DNA from: Mycosarcoma maydis
Taxonomy: Eukaryota > Basidiomycota > Ustilaginomycetes > Ustilaginales
Length of the DNA stretch: 64,000 bases
Assembly: GCF_000328475.2 (NCBI RefSeq)
Contig: NC_026478.1
Span: 1,736,001-1,800,000 of the forward strand
Reading direction: 5' to 3'
Shown: positions 57,176 through 64,000 of the stretch, one piece after another
Layout: each line of letters opens with the position of its first letter
Numbering within the stretch: position 1 is the stretch's first letter
Made by a program: the position numbers and the translations under genes
Notes under the pieces: model-generated
Told to the model about the DNA's origin: nothing
Database searches by the model: none
What the model saw: the letters and a program-made list of their open reading frames with translations, nothing else

Positions 57176-60100
57176 CTACAGGATGGATCGGCACAGCGGG
57201 CACGTGCTGGCCCCGCTCGTGGAGATCCACTTGAACAGACAGCCTGCATGGAACTTGTTCTTGCAGGTTTTGCACGGCTTTGTAGGCAAGCTCCTGTCCA
57301 TCGGTGAGATGATAGAGTAGCAAATAGCACACTCGTCCAAGCCCTGGAACTGGACCTCGGCATTGCGTTTGAACAGGCTGAGCGCGTCAAAGATAAGGCC
57401 GTTCTGACCTGTGATGAGCTGCTGTACGGCTAGGAGCCAGGATCGCCATTTGGCTTCAGTAATACCGACGCGTTGGATGTCGCGAATTTCGACGCCGTGC
57501 AACGGAAAGTCGGCGGGGATCTTGACGCCTATTTCCATAGGGTGTTCATCGACCACGTATGTGGCGATCACTTCGTTGGTCGATAGAATCTTGATCGACA
57601 GCGCCTCGTCTTGCAATTTCGACAGCGCTTCCGGCTCGCGCAGGTGCGACAATTCGCGCTTGGCAATGATCGGCGACACGTACCGCGTGGTGAAGCTGGC
57701 AATCTGCATAGAATGCTGTCGGTCCTTGATGTCAATCCACCAGCTGCGAACCGTCGTAGGCATGTGAATGAGCGCTCGCAAGTACACGTGTGCTGCCAAC
57801 ACTTGCAACACGGTCAGTGACGATTCGGCGTCAATCTGGTCCAGGAACACCTCTTCCAGAACAAACCGACTTGGATCAAACCCTCGTCGACTCTCATCCG
57901 CCAATCCCACCAGTGCAAACACGCTAGGCAACAGCGACTCGACCAACAAATCCCGCTTTTCGATCTCGCTCAAAAACGCAGATTTCACCCACAACGACGC
58001 GCCCTCAAAGTGGTCAAACACCGCGATCCAGCTGAGAAAGTAGCCAAACGCAGTGCGACGAGCAGCTCCTTCCTCCACGAGCACGTTCAGCTGAGTGCCA
58101 AGATTGTCGCCAACGTTGGCAACCAGCGCCTCCGGAAGCTTGAGCTTTCTCTGTCCTTCCTCTGTGGCGAGCGACTCTCGGTCTACTGCCGACTCGACCA
58201 CAAGTTCCTTTACATGCTCCCGGATTGCGCCACTCAGCAAACGGTAGCTGATCACCTGGACCTCGTGGCTTGGACTCTGCACCAGAAGCTTGCTCAGAGC
58301 ACCCGCTGTTTCTTGCAACTTAAAGGGCGCCTCTGACGTCTCGCGGATCAGCTCAACGATCACATCGACACATGCCTGCTTGGGTGCCGAGATCGACTGC
58401 ACGCCAGCCAGCGAAAGGAACTGATCGCGAACCAAATCCACCGAGGCGACGCTTCGATTCTTCCAGTATTCTCGCAGATTCGCGTTAGTCGAAGCCAAGT
58501 CGCACATCGTCTCGAGCAGTCGCAGATTGTGGTACAGCTGTGCTACCGTATCGTCCTCGGCGAGTGAGCAGAATTCCAAATTTGTCTCGAGTGTATCGAA
58601 GATAAAGTCAATATGACTGCCTTGCACATCTTGAACCACAGGAAGCAGATGAACAAACAGCTCGGCCAGACGAGTTGATGTCTCTTCCTCAGCGTCCCCG
58701 CTGTTTTCTTCATCGGTATACCACTTTTGCAGATCTTTAAGCAGCATCATCGCCCGCTGCTGTGGAATAAGAGCGAGACCAGAGTCGACCGGCGGCGCGA
58801 GTGCCACAAGTGTGCGTAGTGAATGCAAGATGCTGTCTCCGGCTGTATTTGATCCGAGTGCTGCGAGCTTAGCAGCAGCACCATTACGCAGGCGCTCGTA
58901 GATAGGAGACGAGCCAGCGATTGGCTTGGCTGCATGGAAGATGGCGGAAGCCATGGCTGGCATGCGGTCTTGTACTGCATCGCCGAGCTTGAGCCAGCGA
59001 TCAGCACCAGCTTCCGTGACAGTACCGAAGCTGAAAGCAGCGTTGAGCAGACGATGGAAAACGCGAGCCAGGTAGCTGCTTGGCACATGAGCTTCTGACG
59101 ACATCTTCCATACCGCAGTAAGTACGTGACCGATGCCGTCCTTTTCGGCATCGATGACGCTCGAGCGCTGCAGAGTCATAACCATGTCGTTGTGCCAGTT
59201 CTCGGTGACTGAGTAGCTGAGTGACGAGATCAGAGCCGTGGCAGCAGTCACTGAGGATTGCAGCCATGCACGGTGCGCTTCGGGAAGCACTGACGAGTCG
59301 AGCGCATGCTTGGATGAGCCTGGAAGCAGCAAATCATCTTCGATGAAAATGGAAAGCAGAATGACGTAGGGCAGTAGATGTACGAGCTTCTTGGCCTCTG
59401 CGCGATCCTGGTCGAGGATCAGAAGAGCAGCAGCACAGACACGAGCGAAAATGCCGAGACCCTGGCCATCAACTAGCGAGTCTGAGGTTGCAGAGGGCTT
59501 CTCCGAGGTACGCTGGTGTGGAACTAGTGGGTCAAAAACCATCAGTGCTGGATGGGTTGTCTGACGACAAGACTTCAGTAACATCTCGCGGAGCTCCAAC
59601 GGTTCTGGAAGCGGCGAGGCTTCGTATCCAGCGGCATTCACCAGACGAATGACAGGTACGTGAATGTCCAGCAAATGGTCTTGAAGGCTTGCCATCTCCT
59701 GCTTCCGCATCTCCTTTAACTCCTGCTCGGAGGATCCCTCAAAAACATGTTGTAGCACGGAAAAGGCCAAAGCGCGTACTTCGGAGGGATATGCCTTGCT
59801 GACCCAGTCGTTTGGCGATGCGCTTGGATCGCCACAGTCATGGTAGAGATGAACCAGCTCTGAGACAGCAACCAGCACACCTGTGAAGGACGGGGCTTTA
59901 AGGGTTCGTCGAACATCGGCTTTCGACGCTTGAGCTTTGATCCAGCAATCAAGCACATGCAGCAAGTCCTGTGTAGTAGCTGCCACGCGCCGGCGAAGTA
60001 GACTATCTTCGTCTGAGCGTGGGCGTTCCAGTAAAGTATTCCTCAGCTGTTCGATTGTAGAACAGACGATCGACAACATTGCTTCGACGCATGACGTGTC

Positions 60101-63025
60101 AACAAATGACCCCGGTTTGGTCAGGATGTTAGAGATCACCTCGCGAAGGCGGCAGCGAAGCTCGCTGGGCGCTCCCGCGCTGTCGCACAGGCTCGTGACG
60201 AGCCCGATGGCTAGATCCTCGATACCAGCCTCCGGTGCTGGTTGTGGCAGCTGGAGTTCTTTGGCGTTGTTAGCAAAAGCTGCTTTTGCAACAGCTTCTG
60301 AAGCAAGGAACAGCTCCGAAAGAGCATCAACTCGATCTCGCAGCTCAGCGAGCAGTGCGACGGACGACAGTGTCTCGGTCCAAATCGATGCGCGAGCTTG
60401 TTCGTCCGGGCACAGAGGCAAATACGCGGCTAGAAAAGCAGCCGCGGAATTCGGAGCTACGCATCTAGTCGCCATGAGTTGTGGTATAGACAAAGCTGAA
60501 ACCTTGGTCAATACCTGAGTGACGGAAGTATCGAGGGCGCCTGATGCGCTGACTGTAGCTCTCAGCGCAACGCACAGGAAATCGCAAAGCAGGGTAGTGC
60601 GTAGTCGCTTGAGGTCCGAGGGCGTGCTGTCCTGAGCTCCAATGTCAGCGAGACCCGACGCTGCGAGCTTGATCGCCTGTCCAATACTGGATGCTGCGAC
60701 GCGCCGAAGCTCTGCATCCGCAGCTTGACTTTGGGCCGGGGACAACGCAGCGTAGAAGGAGGTCACCCGTTCAAGTGCGGCCAGTACCTTAGCGTCCCTT
60801 GCTTGCGCATTGCAGAGAGCCTGAGTCATTTCGACAAGATCCACCTCGGTCTCGGCAAGGAAAGGGCCAGCAACGTTGAGCTCGGATGTGGACGCTGCAA
60901 TACGTCGAACTTGGACGGCGAGATCTGATACGATGCGTGTGGACCCAATATTCTTGATCCTCTGTGCTCTTCCTGCTTCGTCGGTGTCTTCCTCGACGGA
61001 GCCAATGTCGAGTGAGGTTAGCAAGCTAGCCTTGGGAAGTACCAATTCTGACCAGACAGCGCCAAAGTGGACACGTACAAGCTCCTTTGCGAATGCTGCA
61101 TTGCCTTTCCCATTGCTGGGACCAGCACGGCTCATGCGCAAAGCCATGAAGGTGACGCATTCGGTAAAGGATGTGAAGAAAGCACGACAGCCGACGGGGT
61201 CAAAGTCGAGCGGACGGCTGTACAAAGCCGAGAAGAAGTTGGTGAGAAGATCAGAGGCAGAATCCAAGTTATCGTAAGCGAGAAGTTCGGGTGGGATCGT
61301 GGAGATGAAGACCACGACGGATGAATAGCCCAAGTGAGGAGCACCGCCACATGCCGACTGCAGCCACTGCAAGAAGGAGGTGTACGATCGCGGCTTGGGA
61401 CTCGATTCCTGGATGGGGTCTTGAGCATCCATGTCACGGTCGTCAGACCTGGTGTCGGAGCTATCGTTGTTTTCGTCGTCATTTTCACTTTCATTTTCGT
61501 CATGATCGTTGTCATCGTCGTCATCGCTGCTGTCAGCTTTACTTCGCTTGCCTCTCTCGTTGCTTTTTTCACCAATGAGCCAGAGTTCGGGATGTTTCTT
61601 AAGAAGAGGCAGGATAGCGTCGAGTGTGGACCTTTGAACGGCATTGTCACGCTCGAACCATACCGAAGACATAGCCACCATACCAATTGTGTTAATGTGC
61701 TGTTCAAGAACGTTGGGTGTTACTTCGAAGAGAGTGCGCAGCAATGTCCAGGCGCGCAATCGTACGGAAGGAGAATCGAATCCGAACGAGGTGATGGCTG
61801 TGGCTGTCTCAGATCGGGGTGCAGAGGACGCGGCGAGGTTGTGAGGCGACAGAGAAGCCCACACAAGTCTCGATGAGAAGATATCTTGCAGACTTTGTTC
61901 GAACTCGGCGTCTGATTTTTGGCGCAGGATTGAGGACAGCACGGAGAGGGCACCAGCGACCAGGCGTTTGTCGAGTGCTGGTGTATCCTCCTCGACATTG
62001 CTCTCGTCTCGATTCTTAGCATCTCGTTCGATACCGCCTACCTGCAGCGATGGGGTAGCGTAGCCTGAAGAGTTTCGAGACAAGGAAGGATCACCGGAAG
62101 CGACGGCATGAGCAGATGTCATGGACAAGGTAAAGGATGGAGAGGGCGATAGGAGAATGGTGCGCAGGTGCGCCACGAGCGTGTCACAGTATTCGGTGAG
62201 ATTCAGTTGGACGGTACTGTCTCTTTCCACGAACGGGTCGGCTGATTGCTTATCGTTCCAAGTGCAAGTATCAGTCCAAGCCAAGCGGCCGAGACGTTCG
62301 ATAGAGCGATCCGTGTCGTGGCAGAGAATGGCCCAGGGACCCAAGATGGGTTCGATGTATTGAGGTGATTCCAACAGCTCTTCACGTGTTGACGAGATTC
62401 CATTTGAGGAAGCTTGTGGCTTTTCAAGCAGCAAGATGTGGATTTGCATGGTCAAGAGACGTAGTCGACGCGTTGGAGACAAGGCCAAGCGAGGGAAAAG
62501 ATGGACCCAGCTGGGAAGCATCATCACGAGGGCATCTCTCTTCTGCTCTAAGCTGAGGCTGGACGTATCGACGTTCGGCTCGCTCGCAGCAGAGGATGTC
62601 GACTTACCCAGTGCATCTTCGACCCAAGTCAATAGCCCTTCGAGGGCACGACATCGCGTGATGACATCCTTCTTGGATGCTTTACGTAAAAGTACGACAA
62701 GATCCGCAGGGAGCAGAGAGGCGAGGCCCATGGAATCGAGAGGGTCAGGCAGCGGCTGCGGCGGTTTGGGAGGGGGAACGTACTGCTTCTTTTTCTCGGC
62801 TTTGCTCTTCTTTCCGCCTTTGCCATCCTTGTTGGATTTGTCTTTCTTCTGTCCACGCTGCAAACCATGCTGCTTCTGCTTCTCCAAAGCTTCGGCGAGT
62901 TCGGGATGCAAAAGGTTGCCGTCTTCATCACGCTCGTAAGCGACTTTCTTGGCGGCCTTGTTGGCCTGTTTCTTGCGTGTGGCCGACGAAGCCGAAGACT
63001 TGCCCTTGGGCGCACCCTTGGCCAT
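57176..63025 (-). CDS. LTN1: Listerin E3 ubiquitin ligase (ribosome quality control)
   Basis: The product is 1949 residues from the ATG at 63025 (MAKGAPKGKSSASSATRKKQ). The basic N-terminus leads to the listerin N-terminal segment (LPDPLDSMGLASLLPADLVV LLRKASKKD). It is followed by about 1800 residues of helical HEAT-like repeats with a disordered acidic loop (SSDDDDDNDHDENESE) near 505. The C-terminal RING runs 1899-1949, CAICYSIISPMDRSLPTKPC then C1921, H1926, C1929, C1942 and C1945 (CPLCRSIL), matching human listerin closely. Listerin binds 60S subunits with stalled peptidyl-tRNA and ubiquitinates the nascent chain for Cdc48 extraction. Length is somewhat above human (1766) and yeast (1562). 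Intronless. It diverges from the unidentified gene at 63736. Confidence 0.96.
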   Translation of the reverse strand: MAKGAPKGKSSASSATRKKQANKAAKKVAYERDEDGNLLHPELAEALEKQKQHGLQRGQKKDKSNKDGKGGKKSKAEKKKQYVPPPKPPQPLPDPLDSMGLASLLPADLVVLLRKASKKDVITRCRALEGLLTWVEDALGKSTSSAASEPNVDTSSLSLEQKRDALVMMLPSWVHLFPRLALSPTRRLRLLTMQIHILLLEKPQASSNGISSTREELLESPQYIEPILGPWAILCHDTDRSIERLGRLAWTDTCTWNDKQSADPFVERDSTVQLNLTEYCDTLVAHLRTILLSPSPSFTLSMTSAHAVASGDPSLSRNSSGYATPSLQVGGIERDAKNRDESNVEEDTPALDKRLVAGALSVLSSILRQKSDAEFEQSLQDIFSSRLVWASLSPHNLAASSAPRSETATAITSFGFDSPSVRLRAWTLLRTLFEVTPNVLEQHINTIGMVAMSSVWFERDNAVQRSTLDAILPLLKKHPELWLIGEKSNERGKRSKADSSDDDDDNDHDENESENDDENNDSSDTRSDDRDMDAQDPIQESSPKPRSYTSFLQWLQSACGGAPHLGYSSVVVFISTIPPELLAYDNLDSASDLLTNFFSALYSRPLDFDPVGCRAFFTSFTECVTFMALRMSRAGPSNGKGNAAFAKELVRVHFGAVWSELVLPKASLLTSLDIGSVEEDTDEAGRAQRIKNIGSTRIVSDLAVQVRRIAASTSELNVAGPFLAETEVDLVEMTQALCNAQARDAKVLAALERVTSFYAALSPAQSQAADAELRRVAASSIGQAIKLAASGLADIGAQDSTPSDLKRLRTTLLCDFLCVALRATVSASGALDTSVTQVLTKVSALSIPQLMATRCVAPNSAAAFLAAYLPLCPDEQARASIWTETLSSVALLAELRDRVDALSELFLASEAVAKAAFANNAKELQLPQPAPEAGIEDLAIGLVTSLCDSAGAPSELRCRLREVISNILTKPGSFVDTSCVEAMLSIVCSTIEQLRNTLLERPRSDEDSLLRRRVAATTQDLLHVLDCWIKAQASKADVRRTLKAPSFTGVLVAVSELVHLYHDCGDPSASPNDWVSKAYPSEVRALAFSVLQHVFEGSSEQELKEMRKQEMASLQDHLLDIHVPVIRLVNAAGYEASPLPEPLELREMLLKSCRQTTHPALMVFDPLVPHQRTSEKPSATSDSLVDGQGLGIFARVCAAALLILDQDRAEAKKLVHLLPYVILLSIFIEDDLLLPGSSKHALDSSVLPEAHRAWLQSSVTAATALISSLSYSVTENWHNDMVMTLQRSSVIDAEKDGIGHVLTAVWKMSSEAHVPSSYLARVFHRLLNAAFSFGTVTEAGADRWLKLGDAVQDRMPAMASAIFHAAKPIAGSSPIYERLRNGAAAKLAALGSNTAGDSILHSLRTLVALAPPVDSGLALIPQQRAMMLLKDLQKWYTDEENSGDAEEETSTRLAELFVHLLPVVQDVQGSHIDFIFDTLETNLEFCSLAEDDTVAQLYHNLRLLETMCDLASTNANLREYWKNRSVASVDLVRDQFLSLAGVQSISAPKQACVDVIVELIRETSEAPFKLQETAGALSKLLVQSPSHEVQVISYRLLSGAIREHVKELVVESAVDRESLATEEGQRKLKLPEALVANVGDNLGTQLNVLVEEGAARRTAFGYFLSWIAVFDHFEGASLWVKSAFLSEIEKRDLLVESLLPSVFALVGLADESRRGFDPSRFVLEEVFLDQIDAESSLTVLQVLAAHVYLRALIHMPTTVRSWWIDIKDRQHSMQIASFTTRYVSPIIAKRELSHLREPEALSKLQDEALSIKILSTNEVIATYVVDEHPMEIGVKIPADFPLHGVEIRDIQRVGITEAKWRSWLLAVQQLITGQNGLIFDALSLFKRNAEVQFQGLDECAICYSIISPMDRSLPTKPCKTCKNKFHAGCLFKWISTSGASTCPLCRSIL

Positions 63026-63735
63026 AGTGTCGAAACTAAAGCGAAGATGGCAGACGAGTCATGCGAAGGGTACTGTGATGCTTCCTAGGTGGTATCAAAA
63101 CGATTGCGTGCACCGGTACGGAGCTCCAGCGAGTTCAAAATTGTGAGACAAAGTGGGGCTGCCTGGTTCGGTGTTGGTAGGAGCACTGATCAAGAAGAAT
63201 GAAACAACAGAACAAGTGTGAGTCAGTCACGAGTGTGATCGAGCGCAGTTGCCTATTGATTAGTTCCTTCTTCCCAGCAAATCAACGTTGAAGCAAGTTT
63301 TGAATCGTGAATGTCGTCCGTGCTGTGACGTTTTCTGGTTTGTCACCAAAGCACCAAGACTTCAACAAGGTGGAGGAGGCATCCTCAGCTCAAGTGCTGT
63401 TTGACTAATTTATTCGTGATTCGTGATTGGTAACTCTGGGTGACTTTGCGAGAAAAGGCTCAGCTCACACGAGGCGTTACCCGAGCCCGATCTAGATATG
63501 ACAATCATGAAACGTCCCCGATGGACGAAAATATCAAAATAAGCCCCATCCGCTCGAGTCGATTTGGCTTGAGCATCTCATGTGAGTGGCATCTAACCCC
63601 CGCACCTTTCTTGCCTCCCATTTGCATCATATCATCGCTCTGTGCTGCAAGAGCATACCAAGAACGCTGTGAAAGGCGGCCAATACTGACTCCTTCATCG
63701 TAATCTGAGCATCACGAGCGACATCGTCGTCCGAC
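63026..63735. other. Divergent promoter region between LTN1 and the last gene
   Basis: About 710 bp. Holds dispersed motifs at about 63225-63236 (AGTCACGAGTGT), 63302-63314 (GAATCGTGAATGT) and 63411-63429 (TTATTCGTGATTCGTGATT). No coding frame supported. Confidence 0.5.
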
Positions 63736-64000
63736 ATGTCCGCACCTGCATCTGCATCTGAAGCCACGGATTTGGCGCCCAGCTTGCAAGACGAGTCATC
63801 GTCTGGTGTGGGTTCGGCTGCGGATGGCATCGATGACACAAGCGCTGCTGTAGAGCCGCGTAGGGGATCACGCACACGCAAACCGACTTCTAGGGCAGCA
63901 GGGCTGGAACCCACCGAGATTGCATCTGCGTCTCATGGAGCTCAGCAAAAGGTCACACGCTCGCTTCGGAAGCGAAAGGCGGATGATGTCGGCGCAGAGC
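63736..64000 (+). CDS. Unidentified protein, N-terminal fragment (runs off window)
   Basis: An ATG at 63736 opens a frame of 88 codons that continues past the window edge. The sequence is acidic and Ser/Ala-rich at first (MSAPASASEATDLAPSLQDE), then carries basic patches EPRRGSRTRKPTSRAAGLEP and VTRSLRKRKADD. Short Arg/Lys patches in a disordered N-terminus, one with a GSRTRKP core similar to an AT-hook-like or nuclear localisation segment, suggest a nuclear protein. No domain is reached, so the product cannot be named. The 5' position, codon use and distance from LTN1 support a real gene. Confidence 0.6.
   Translation, partial: MSAPASASEATDLAPSLQDESSSGVGSAADGIDDTSAAVEPRRGSRTRKPTSRAAGLEPTEIASASHGAQQKVTRSLRKRKADDVGAE

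Overview
The window reads as a nuclear contig from a basidiomycete smut fungus of the Ustilago/Sporisorium/Pseudozyma type; the organism is inferred, not given. Supporting signs are almost intron-free genes of 0.65-5.9 kb, the few introns being 70-91 bp with GTAAGT/GTAGGT donors, GC-rich codon use that leaves long antisense reading frames, and compact gene spacing. Intergenic DNA is peppered with a short motif, TCGTGATTCGTGATT and its reverse complement, of a kind I recall as frequent between smut genes. I found no transposon, tRNA, rRNA or CRISPR array. One 100-N assembly gap lies at 36930-37029.

Layout. 1-4.2 kb: 3' end missing of a TBL1/SIF2-type LisH-WD40 corepressor, a repeat-rich intergenic region, and a small highly charged protein with one intron. 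5.5-15.9 kb: four consecutive genes for mitochondrial proteins (PDH E2, mitochondrial aspartate aminotransferase, SLS1-like, ATM1-like ABC transporter). 17.9-25 kb: a secreted, probably GPI-anchored alpha/beta hydrolase, a family X DNA polymerase, the Golgi syntaxin SED5 (four exons), and a Tat-SF1/CUS2 splicing factor. 25.2-35 kb: an SCH9-type C2-AGC kinase, a disordered RGG/polyQ protein, a TPR-less SGT1, and ALG8. 36.6-44.8 kb: a Pumilio (PUF) RNA-binding protein interrupted by the gap and an apparent frameshift, degenerate tandem duplicates of its last PUF repeat, and a START-domain protein. 45.7-53 kb: a phosducin-like protein, a GST-like protein, a secretory metallophosphoesterase, and SDE2. 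53.2-64 kb: an Artemis/SNM1-type nuclease, the ribosome-quality-control ligase listerin (LTN1), and the start of an unidentified gene.

The genes are housekeeping functions, not a metabolic cluster. Themes that recur are mitochondrial biogenesis, end-joining DNA repair (family X polymerase plus Artemis-like nuclease), splicing and RNA regulation (CUS2, SDE2, PUF, RGG protein), secretory pathway (SED5, ALG8) and proteostasis (SGT1, phosducin-like chaperone cofactor, LTN1). Most neighbours are convergent pairs 100-250 bp apart or divergent pairs sharing 0.35-2.4 kb.

The most unusual structure is at 39.66-40.74 kb. There the 3' end of the PUF gene and its flank have been tandemly duplicated, the copies have decayed, and a 350-bp unit has recently been copied again with one mismatch. 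The last copy appears to run into the stop codon of the neighbouring START-domain gene.
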